Origin: Stenotrophomonas sp. 169
GTDB taxonomy: Bacteria > Pseudomonadota > Gammaproteobacteria > Xanthomonadales > Xanthomonadaceae
Length of the DNA stretch: 64,000 nt
Assembly (NCBI RefSeq): GCF_014621775.1
Contig: NZ_CP061204.1
Location: 3,616,501 to 3,680,500, forward strand
Reading direction: 5' to 3'
Position numbers and translations under genes: made by a program. The notes beneath the pieces are model-generated. The model saw only the letters and a program-made list of their open reading frames with translations. It was not told the DNA's origin and did not search any database. The stretch's first letter is position 1. Each line of letters starts with the position of its first letter. Below, piece by piece: positions 40,078-48,205 of this stretch.

Positions 40078-40695
40078 ATGTTCGAATTCACTGACGAATC
40101 CTGGTCCGTCCTGCCGCGCGACTTCTACAGGCGCCATCCGGCGGCGGTGGCCCCGGAACTGCTGAACAAGATCCTGGTCAGCGCGGACGGACGCGCGGCA
40201 CGGATCGTCGAAGTGGAGGCCTACGCCGGCAGCGAAGATCCCGCGGCGCACTCATTCCGCGGCATGACCGCACGAAACGCCACCATGTTCGGCGCGCCCG
40301 GGCACCTGTACGTGTACTTCACCTACGGCATGCACTGGGGCAGCAACGCGGTGTGTGGCGAAGTGGGGGAAGGTGTGGGCGTACTGCTGCGTGCGGCTGA
40401 GCCCTTGCAGGGCATTGAGGCGATGCAGCTATCACGGCCCAAGGCGAAACGCGAGCGCGATCTGGCCAGTGGGCCCGGCAAACTGTCGCAGGCATTCGCG
40501 ATCACGCGCGCCCTGGACGGTGCCGACCTGGTTACGGCCGACAGAGGCATCACGATCGTGGACGATGGCACGCCGCCGCCGTCGCACCCGGTCGTCGGAC
40601 CGCGCATCGGCATCAGCCGCGCGATCGAGTTGCCGTGGCGCTGGCACGTACGGGACAACCCGCACGTCTCGGTGCGTCCACCGCGAAAGGCCTGA
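40078..40695 (+). CDS. DNA-3-methyladenine glycosylase (AAG type)
   Basis: A 205-aa alkylpurine glycosylase of the AAG/MPG type. [55 protein letters not shown] is the full family signature, including the catalytic Glu in EVEAY and the intercalating Tyr in [20 protein letters not shown] is the second conserved block. It excises 3-methyladenine, hypoxanthine and other alkylated purines. ATG 40078 was used because upstream in-frame sequence is REP repeat. It lies between repair-related gene clusters and is flanked by repeats on both sides. Confidence 0.95.
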   Translation: MFEFTDESWSVLPRDFYRRHPAAVAPELLNKILVSADGRAARIVEVEAYAGSEDPAAHSFRGMTARNATMFGAPGHLYVYFTYGMHWGSNAVCGEVGEGVGVLLRAAEPLQGIEAMQLSRPKAKRERDLASGPGKLSQAFAITRALDGADLVTADRGITIVDDGTPPPSHPVVGPRIGISRAIELPWRWHVRDNPHVSVRPPRKA

Positions 40696-40709
40696 TGGGT
40701 CGCAACGCC

Positions 40710-40881
40710 CGGTAGCGCAGAGCCACGCTCGGCGGACTGTTCCCGCCGACGGCCCGCTGCGCTCGCCGAGCACGGCTCGGCGCTACCGATGCCCGCGATT
40801 CTCCGTAGGGCAGAGCCACGCTCGGCGGACTGTTCCCGCCGACGGTCCGCTGCGCTCGCCGAGCATGGCTCGGCGCTACCG
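40710..40881. repeat. Two tandem SMAG/REP dimers
   Basis: GGTAGCGCAGAGCCACGCTCG to CGCCGAGCACGGCTCGGCGCT (40711-40788) and a second copy GTAGGGCAGAGCCACGCTCGG to CGCCGAGCATGGCTCGGCGCT (40805-40880) are inverted dimers with about 30-bp spacers (GGACTGTTCCCGCCGACGG). They fill the convergent gap before lhr. Confidence 0.85.
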
Positions 40882-40898
40882 GTACCCGAGACGCTCGC

Positions 40899-43800
40899 TC
40901 ATCCCTCCCATGACAAGCCGCGCGGTGCATTACGGAAACCTGCTGCGCGCAGGGCATCGGTGATCGGCCCGCGACCGATCACCTCATCGTTGATGAGATC
41001 CAGGGTGAACGACAACCGCTTGCCCCGTCGCAGTGCGATGGCCACCGCCTGTGCCGCACTGGTCACCATCGCGGCGTGCGCAGGGTCATCGCCCTCGAAG
41101 AAGGTGAGCAGATTGCGTCCGCCCTGTGCCAAGTACATGCGCAGCTGCCCTGCGCCGATCACCACCAGTGCACCGGCGCGGCGCACGGGCCGTTGCCGTG
41201 CCGGGTGCGCCGGCCAAGGCAGCACCGTCCCATAAGGATTGGCAGGGTCGAGTACCGAAAGTCCAATAGCAACGTCCCTTCCCGCGGATACGCTGTCTTC
41301 GGCGAACTCGCGGAGCCGATCCACGCTGCCGCGCTCCGCGAACTGCGCGCCGCCCAAGCCGTGCACGAAGCGTCCGCGCAGCACGCGCCCCGCATCCTCC
41401 ATCCCCCGATAGACCTGTTGCAAGGCGGGGAAACCCCCTGCGATGCCCTCGGCCACTGCCGCGCCCCGGGTGACCACCCCGTGGCGATCCAGCAGCGCAT
41501 CAGCCAGTGATACTGCACGCACGGTATCGCTGGCGGAGCCGCGCTGCAGCAACGACCAGCGACCCGCCAACGACGGGGCATCGTATGTAGCCGGCCCCTG
41601 CACCCCAACGGACGCAGCCGGCCCGCTGTCTGCCATCTGGAATCCGGCAAAGCCACGGCGTCGACGCGACACACTGGCGGCACGGATGCGCGATTGCACA
41701 CGCGCCCCGGACAGCGCGCGCAGTGGCGCCCAGATGTCCGTCGTCAGTTGTCCTGTCCAGACCAGATCCCACAGCGCGGCATGCAGGTTTTCAGGCGACA
41801 GCTCCACGCATGGCGAACCGTCGGGGTCGGTCTGCATGCGCGCATGCACGCCCGCCGCAAGCTGCCGCGCGAAGAACGCACCGCCCCCCTCCAGCACGGA
41901 CAGGATCAACTGGTGCAGGGGCGATGCCGTATCTGCTTCCGCGCCACCAGATGCTGCAGGCAGCGTCTCGGCGGCCACCTCCTGCAGGTGGAGCGAGACC
42001 AGCCCGTCGTCGTCACCCAGCCTGCCGTGCCCACACCACAGCACCGCGCCCGTGGCCAGCAACTCATCCAGCAACGCGGGGACATAGTCCCGAACACGGG
42101 CAGGCAGGATCTGGTTTTCCCAGATGGATATCGGCAACGGCACGCCGGCCAGCTGCTCGACCACGCGCACTACTCCGTCCACGCCCTCCATCGTCCCTTC
42201 ACTGGCGCCGACATCGGGCAGAGCGGCATGTCCCACCGCGCCGCTCATCACGCCGTGCCGTTCGAGCAGCAACCGCGCGTACGCGTCCCCGGGCACGGGG
42301 CGGGTGGCCTCACGCGCTGCCTGCAGCGAGCGCACGCGCAGCCGCCGGAAGACGTCTTCGCTCACCCACTCGTGATACGCCAACGGACTGATGTCCGTGC
42401 AGGCAGCAGCACCCGCTGCGACATTCACCGTGCCGAACGTGCCGCTCAACACCTTGCCCTGCTCGCCGAGACGAGACAATGCCGCATCGGCTACTACAAC
42501 GCCCAGGCCGAATCGCTCGGCCACGTCCGCAGTGAAAAACGGGGCGCGCGTACGCGCGTAGCGTGCAATCAGTTCCCCCAGCGGATCAGCGCTGGGCGTG
42601 CGGAAGGCCTCCGGCACATCGGCGGGCAAGACACTGCCCAACGCATCGCGCAGCTTCCCTGCATCTTCCACTGCGGCCCAGTACGCCGTGCCCGCGATGC
42701 GTACCGGCAGCGCGCGGCGCTCGTCATGCAGCAGTTGTATGAAGGCTTCGGCGCTGCCATCGCCATCCTGCAGGCGCGCACCGATCTCTTCCGTGGTCAG
42801 CGGACCCAGCTCACGCAGCAGATCGGCGACGCCCTCCTTGCCCTTGGCCAGGCGATCGGCAGCGAGCCGTTGCAGTTCATCGCCGACGCGCTGCACGACG
42901 GCGGTGTCCAGCAGTTCGCCGACATCCACCTGGCCCAGCAGGTCGCCCAGCAGCCCACTGTCCAGCGACAGGATGGACGCGCGGCGCTCCGCCAGTGGCA
43001 CATCGGTGCCGTACATGAACTCGGCTACGTAGCCGAACAGCAGGTTGGCCGCGAACGGCGACGGCACCTCGGTGGTGACCTCGGCGATCTGTACTGCGCC
43101 GTCCACCAGGCGCTGCATGAGCGCACCAAGCGCCTGCAGATCATAGACATCCTGCAGACACTCGCGGGCGGTTTCGATCAGGATCGGGAAATCCGGATAG
43201 GCACGCGCCACGTCCAGGAGCTGCCCCGCACGGAGGCGTTGCTGCCACAGGGGTGAACGCCGACCGGGGGTCCGCCGCGGGAGCAGCAAGGCACGCGATG
43301 CACACTCGCGGAACCGCGCGGCAAACAGGGCCGAGCCACCCACTGCCGCCGTGACGCTGCGCTGCAGGGCATCGGGATCGAACAGGAACAGCTCCGCCCC
43401 CGGCACACGCCCCGTACTGTCCGGGATACGCGCCATGATGCCGTCTTCGCTCGCCACCACCGACGGATCCACGTGCCAGCGCTCACGGATACGTTCGGCA
43501 ATGGCCAATGCCCACGGATCGTGCACGCGGCGTCCATAGGGCGAGTGCAGCATCACCCGCCAATCGCCCAGCTCATCGCGGCAGCGCTCCACCACCAGCT
43601 GCCGGTCGGTTGGCAGCACGCCGGTCGCCTCGCGCTGTTCTTTCAGCAGGCTGAGCATGTTCTTGATCGCACGCGCATCCAGACCGCATGCCTGCAGCCG
43701 CGAGGCGAGCGCTTCCGGCAACGCGCCGTCGGCACGTGCAGCCGGTTCGAGCGCTGCGAAAAAGGCACCGATGGCCAGGCCGAGCTCGGCCGGCCGTCCC

Positions 43801-45692
43801 GCGTTCTCGCCGCGCCAGAAAGGCAGGCGTGCAGAGCGGCCTGGGGCCGGGGTCACGATCACCTGGTCGTGGGTGATCTGCTCCACCCGCCACGAGGTGG
43901 CGCCGAGCGTGATCACATCGTTGACCCGCGACTCGTGCACCATTTCCTCGTCAAGCTCACCCACACGGCGCGAGCCCGCGCGCTCCTCGCCTTCCGGGAG
44001 CACCACGCTGAACATGCCGCGATCCGGAATCGTGCCGCCGCTGGTGATCGCCAGTTGCTTCGCACCGGGCCGCGCGGTCAGCTGGCCGCTGTCCCGGTTC
44101 CACACCACCTTCGGACGAAACCCGGCGAAGTCGTCCGACGGATAGCGGCCTGCCAGCATGTCCAGCACCGCATCAAAGGCACTGCGTGGCAGTTCGCGAT
44201 ACGGCGCTGCGCGACGCACGCAGGCATACCACGCATCCACATCGAGCGGATCCATCGCGACTGCGGCCACCGTCTGCTGGGCCAGCACATCCAACGGATT
44301 GCGCGGCGGATCCACTGCCTCGATGCGACCGGCCAGCATGCTGTCCACGATCACCGCCGCATCGATCAGATCGCGACGTGTGCGTGGGTAGACGAAGCCG
44401 GTGGACACGCCCCCGACCTGATGACCGGCACGGCCCACCCGCTGCAAGGCGCTGGCCACCGACGGCGGCGCGGCCACCTGGATCACCAGGTCCACCAGCC
44501 CCATGTCGATACCCAGTTCCAGACTGGACGTCGCCACCACGCAGCGCAGTTCACCGGACTTGAGCGCGACCTCGATCTCACGACGCTGTTCTTTGCTCAC
44601 CGACCCGTGGTGGGAACGCGCGATCAACGGCTCCGCACCGTCCGAACGCCCGGACGTGCCGCCATTGAAGGAACCGTAGGCTGTAGCCTGCAGGCCGCGT
44701 GCCGGTTGTTCACCTGCGGCCTGCGCAAGGCGCTCCGCGTACAGGGCGTTGAGGCGCGCCGTGAGCTTTTCCGCCACACCGCGCGAGTTGGCGAAGACGA
44801 TCGTCGAGCGCCAGCGCAGCACCTCATCCAGGATGCTGGCCTCCACGTGCGGCCAGATCGAGCCCACCCGTGACGACTGCTCGCGGCCACCCGCCGCGGG
44901 CCCGTGCGTGGGCAGGTCGGCCATGTCGTCCACCGGCACCACGATGCGCATCGCCAGATGCCGCGGAGACGGTGGCTGCACGACGCGTACCGGCCGGTCG
45001 CCGCCGAGGAAGCGTGCGACTTCGTCGACAGGGCGAACCGTTGCCGACAGGCCGATACGCTGCGCAGGTGACGGCAGCAGCGCCTCCAGCCGCTCCAGGC
45101 TCAGCGCGAGATGTGTACCGCGCTTGGTGCCGGCGACCGCATGGATCTCGTCGATGATGACCGTATGCACATTGCGCAAGGTGTCCCGTGCCTTCGACGT
45201 GAGCATCAGGAACAGCGATTCGGGCGTGGTGATCAGGATGTCCGGGGGGCGGCGCAGCAGGCGGGCGCGCTCGGCCGGGGTAGTGTCGCCACTTCGGATC
45301 GCGACGCTGAGGTCCACTTCCGGATCACCGCGGCGTGCACGCTCGGCACGCACGCCCTGCAGCGGGATCTGCAGGTTCCGCTGCACGTCCGAGCCCAATG
45401 CCTTGATCGGCGAGATGTACAGCACGCGGGTAGCGGCGCGGTCAGGGGCGGGCACGGTTTCGGCCGAACGTGCCTGCTGGTCGCGCTCGGTGAACAGCTG
45501 GTCGATGGCGTGCAGGAAGGCGGCCAGTGTCTTGCCCGATCCCGTCGGCGCGATCACCAACGTGTGCTGGCCCTCGCTGATGGCTTGCCACGCCTGTACC
45601 TGTGCGGGGGTGGCGGCCGGAAAGGCGTGAGCAAACCACGCGCGCGTGGCGGGACCAAAGACTTCAGGAAGTGCGTCGAGGGGGCTGGACAT
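40899..45692 (-). CDS. lhr: Large helicase-related protein Lhr
   Basis: A 1597-aa SF2 DNA helicase, full-length as in E. coli (about 1540 aa). The helicase core has Walker A APTGSGKT (49-55), SPIKALGSD, TTPESL, and DEIH box at 181-184 (VIIDEIHAVAGTKRGTHLALSLERL); motif VI is QRVGRAGHQVGG. A winged-helix and beta-barrel Lhr-core follow (to about residue 870), then the long C-terminal domain of repeated winged helices. Lhr translocates 3' to 5', unwinds RNA:DNA hybrids and is linked to oxidative and crosslink damage repair; some Lhr C-terminal regions have uracil glycosylase activity. It is preceded by the repeats and repair genes. Confidence 0.96.
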   Translation of the reverse strand: MSSPLDALPEVFGPATRAWFAHAFPAATPAQVQAWQAISEGQHTLVIAPTGSGKTLAAFLHAIDQLFTERDQQARSAETVPAPDRAATRVLYISPIKALGSDVQRNLQIPLQGVRAERARRGDPEVDLSVAIRSGDTTPAERARLLRRPPDILITTPESLFLMLTSKARDTLRNVHTVIIDEIHAVAGTKRGTHLALSLERLEALLPSPAQRIGLSATVRPVDEVARFLGGDRPVRVVQPPSPRHLAMRIVVPVDDMADLPTHGPAAGGREQSSRVGSIWPHVEASILDEVLRWRSTIVFANSRGVAEKLTARLNALYAERLAQAAGEQPARGLQATAYGSFNGGTSGRSDGAEPLIARSHHGSVSKEQRREIEVALKSGELRCVVATSSLELGIDMGLVDLVIQVAAPPSVASALQRVGRAGHQVGGVSTGFVYPRTRRDLIDAAVIVDSMLAGRIEAVDPPRNPLDVLAQQTVAAVAMDPLDVDAWYACVRRAAPYRELPRSAFDAVLDMLAGRYPSDDFAGFRPKVVWNRDSGQLTARPGAKQLAITSGGTIPDRGMFSVVLPEGEERAGSRRVGELDEEMVHESRVNDVITLGATSWRVEQITHDQVIVTPAPGRSARLPFWRGENAGRPAELGLAIGAFFAALEPAARADGALPEALASRLQACGLDARAIKNMLSLLKEQREATGVLPTDRQLVVERCRDELGDWRVMLHSPYGRRVHDPWALAIAERIRERWHVDPSVVASEDGIMARIPDSTGRVPGAELFLFDPDALQRSVTAAVGGSALFAARFRECASRALLLPRRTPGRRSPLWQQRLRAGQLLDVARAYPDFPILIETARECLQDVYDLQALGALMQRLVDGAVQIAEVTTEVPSPFAANLLFGYVAEFMYGTDVPLAERRASILSLDSGLLGDLLGQVDVGELLDTAVVQRVGDELQRLAADRLAKGKEGVADLLRELGPLTTEEIGARLQDGDGSAEAFIQLLHDERRALPVRIAGTAYWAAVEDAGKLRDALGSVLPADVPEAFRTPSADPLGELIARYARTRAPFFTADVAERFGLGVVVADAALSRLGEQGKVLSGTFGTVNVAAGAAACTDISPLAYHEWVSEDVFRRLRVRSLQAAREATRPVPGDAYARLLLERHGVMSGAVGHAALPDVGASEGTMEGVDGVVRVVEQLAGVPLPISIWENQILPARVRDYVPALLDELLATGAVLWCGHGRLGDDDGLVSLHLQEVAAETLPAASGGAEADTASPLHQLILSVLEGGGAFFARQLAAGVHARMQTDPDGSPCVELSPENLHAALWDLVWTGQLTTDIWAPLRALSGARVQSRIRAASVSRRRRGFAGFQMADSGPAASVGVQGPATYDAPSLAGRWSLLQRGSASDTVRAVSLADALLDRHGVVTRGAAVAEGIAGGFPALQQVYRGMEDAGRVLRGRFVHGLGGAQFAERGSVDRLREFAEDSVSAGRDVAIGLSVLDPANPYGTVLPWPAHPARQRPVRRAGALVVIGAGQLRMYLAQGGRNLLTFFEGDDPAHAAMVTSAAQAVAIALRRGKRLSFTLDLINDEVIGRGPITDALRAAGFRNAPRGLSWEG

Positions 45693-45858
45693 GTCCCCAT
45701 TATGCGAGCGGCCGCGTGCAGGCCGGCATGACGGGGCTGCTGCGTCGGGTGCCGGTGGACCCGACCGCTGCTCGCGTTACCTTGGACACTGGGGCGGCGG
45801 TTATATAGCAACTAGGCTGCGCTGCATGCACCGCCCGGTGCCTTGCGGACGCCCTGCC

Positions 45859-47169
45859 ATGACGATTGCCTGGAAACTGACTTCGCTGCTGCTCGCAGCC
45901 GCACCGCTTGATGCATTCGCCGCCGAGCAATGGATCATCGGCACCGACCTGTGGGGCAACACGAGCTACCAGACACTGCAGTTGGACACCCACGGGGAAC
46001 GCCTGCAGGGCACGCTGGATGGTGACGCGGTGGCAGGGTCGCGCACAGACGGCGGCTTTTCCTTCACTGTCACGGACAAGGAGGGTCAGGTCAGCCACTA
46101 CCGCGGTCGCATCGACGACGCGCGGATGCGTGGGGAGAGCGATCAGCCGGACACCAATGATCGCGCAGCTCGCGCCGCCCACGCGTTCACCGGTTGGCGT
46201 GTCCCGGATCGCACGCAGTCCGCGCCGCAGGTGCATCGGTTCACGCCAACGGATTATTCCAATACCTTCAGTGCGGATCGTCCGCCGGTACTGGTCATCC
46301 ATCCCGGCGATTCCGTGCAGACCCGCACGCTGGATTCGGGTGGCGTAGACGAGCGGGGCATCACCCGGGCGCTGTACGGCAATCCCCAGGTCGGCCCGTT
46401 CTTTGTTGTCGGCGCAGAAGCCGGCGACACCCTGGCAATCACCTTGGTGTCGTTGAAGCTCAACCGCGATTACGCCGACAGCCTAGACGGCCTCGTCGAC
46501 CGTCTGAAGACTGCTCGCGTAGCCGGTGAAGCTTCTGCGCTGGGCAAGCCGGTACGCTGGCAGTTGGACCGTGCGCGTGGCATCGCCCGTCCACAGGGGG
46601 CCTCCGGCGCACTCAAGGCTTTCGAGGTGCCGGTGAAGCCGATGCTGGGTGGGCTGGCACTGGCCCCGGGGTTCGGCTATCCCCCGATCTCCACGGGCGA
46701 CACCCATGTGTTCGGCGGCAACATGGACTTCAATGCGGTTGTCGAAGGCAACACGGTGTTCCTGCCCGTGCAGCAGCCCGGCGCCTTGTTGTACCTGGGC
46801 GATGGGCATGCGTTGCAGGGTGATGGCGAGACCACGCAGTGGGCGCTGGAGACCTCGCTGGATGTCATCGTGAAGGTGGACCTGGTGAAGCGACAGTCCA
46901 TCGCGACCCCGCGCGTTGAATCCCCGACCCAGCTGATGGCGCTGGGGCAAGGCGGCTCCAGCGACGACGCCCTGCGTCTTGCTACGGCCGGCATGCTGCA
47001 ATGGCTCCGACAGTCCTATGGATTGACGCTGTCTGAGGCGACGCAGGTGCTTGGCGTGGCCGTGCAGTACAACGTGGCCAACCTGGCCGGACGGAGCGTG
47101 GGCGTGGCCGCGAAGATCGACAAGACAGTGCTGCGGACACTGACGCCCGTGACTGCTCCGGCGAAGTAA
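45859..47169 (+). CDS. Acetamidase/formamidase family protein, exported
   Basis: A 436-aa protein starting at ATG 45859 with a signal peptide (MTIAWKLTSLLLAAAPLDAFA-AE). The first 100 residues are a beta-rich extension (WIIGTDLWGNTSYQTLQLDTHGERLQGTLDGD). The FmdA_AmdA domain begins around residue 125: VHRFTPTDYSNTFSADRPPVLVIHPGDSVQTRTLDSGG, GPFFVVGAEAGDTLAITL, FGYPPISTGDTHVFGGNMD, VFLPVQQPGALLYLGDGHALQGDGE. These blocks carry the acid and histidine residues of the metal site. It would hydrolyse formamide, acetamide or related amides in the periplasm; the substrate is a guess. A stop codon at 47167-47169 lies in the first repeat unit. Confidence 0.85.
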   Translation: MTIAWKLTSLLLAAAPLDAFAAEQWIIGTDLWGNTSYQTLQLDTHGERLQGTLDGDAVAGSRTDGGFSFTVTDKEGQVSHYRGRIDDARMRGESDQPDTNDRAARAAHAFTGWRVPDRTQSAPQVHRFTPTDYSNTFSADRPPVLVIHPGDSVQTRTLDSGGVDERGITRALYGNPQVGPFFVVGAEAGDTLAITLVSLKLNRDYADSLDGLVDRLKTARVAGEASALGKPVRWQLDRARGIARPQGASGALKAFEVPVKPMLGGLALAPGFGYPPISTGDTHVFGGNMDFNAVVEGNTVFLPVQQPGALLYLGDGHALQGDGETTQWALETSLDVIVKVDLVKRQSIATPRVESPTQLMALGQGGSSDDALRLATAGMLQWLRQSYGLTLSEATQVLGVAVQYNVANLAGRSVGVAAKIDKTVLRTLTPVTAPAK

Positions 47170-48047
47170 CGCATGGCCGTGCTCGGCGGCTTTCCGGTCC
47201 GGTGCAAGGGTGCCTGACCCAGGCCGCTGCGCTCGCCGAGCGTGGCTCGGCGCTACCACCGCGCTCCGCCGACACCTGGTAGCGCCGAGCCGTGCTCGGC
47301 GGCTTTCCGGTCCGGTGCACGGGTGCCTGACGCAGGCCGCTGCGCTCGCCGAGCGTGGCTCGGCGCTACCACCCAGCTCCGCCGTCACTTCGTAACGCCT
47401 GGCCGTGCGCGGCGGCTTTCCGGTCCGGTGCACGCACGCCTGATGCAGGCCGCTGCGCTCGCCGAGCGTGGCTCGGCGCTACCACCCCGCTCCGCCGCCA
47501 CCTGGTAGCGCCGAGCCGTGCTCGGCGGCTTGCCGGTCCGGTGCACGGGCGCCTGATGCAGGCCGCTGCGCTCGCCGAGCGTGGCTCGGCGCTACCACCC
47601 CGCTCCGCCGTCACTTCGTAGCGCCGAGCCGTGCTCGGCGGCTTTCCGGTCCGGTGCACGCACGCCTGATACAGGCCGCTGCGCTCGCCGAGCGTGGCTC
47701 GGCGCTAACACCCCGCTCCGCCGCCACTTCGTAGCGCCGAGCCGTGCTCGGCGGCTTTCCGGTCCGGTGCACGGGCGCCTGACGCAGGCCGCTGCGCTCG
47801 CCGAGCGTGGCTCGGCGCTACCACCCCGCTCCGCCGTCACTTCGTAGCGCCGAGCCGTGCTCGGCGGCTTGCCGGTCCGGTGCGCGGGCGCCTGATGCAG
47901 GCCGCTGCGCTCGCCGAGCGTGGCTCGGCGCTACCACCCCGCTCCGCCGTCACTTCGTAGCGCCGAGCCGTGCTCGGCGGCTTTCCGGTCCGGTGCACGG
48001 GTGCCTGACGCAGGCCGCTGCGCTCGCCGAGCGTGGCTCGGCGCTAC
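47166..48047. repeat. 113-bp tandem repeat array of SMAG/REP dimers (about 8 units)
   Basis: Heads GTAGCGCCGAGCCGTGCTCGG occur at 47278, 47504, 47617, 47730, 47843 and 47956, with divergent copies at 47166 and 47391, spaced exactly 113 bp. Each unit holds one head arm (GCCGAGCCGTGCTCGGC), a spacer with TTCCGGTCCGGTGCACGGG and a tail arm (CGCCGAGCGTGGCTCGGCGC), so every unit can fold as an inverted dimer. The unit length is not a multiple of three; open frames in the array are by-products. Last tail ends near 48047. The first unit includes the acetamidase stop codon. Copy number may vary between strains. Confidence 0.95.
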
Positions 48048-48078
48048 CCCCCCAACCGCCAGACTCAGCACACATTCG

Positions 48079-48107
48079 TTGCAGTACGGTTTAAGTTCTG
48101 TTAACTA
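48079..48107 (+). promoter_or_regulatory. Candidate promoter of TonB-dependent receptor
   Basis: TTGCAG (48079-48084), 17-bp spacer, TAACTA (48102-48107). It sits just after the repeat array and about 100 bp before the receptor start. A four-codon frame ATG-AAG-ACC-TGA with an AAGGAGAACCAAGGA leader is present at 48153-48164. Confidence 0.6.
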
Positions 48108-48205
48108 TTGCTGCAGCGCACCAGAACCTCTGGCACGCAAGGAGAACCAAGGAATGAAGACCTGACCTGACCCGAAATCCCACAATCCGACTGCAAGGTG
48201 CATGC

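Noticed and set aside
47166..48047. CRISPR array
   Set aside because: The units are near-identical over their whole 113 bp and contain no unique spacers; the parts match REP stems. No cas genes are present.
47242..48165. Series of open frames of 81-95 codons on both strands in the 113-bp array
   Set aside because: They repeat one another at 113-bp steps because the repeat has no stop in some frames. No start signals or conserved product.
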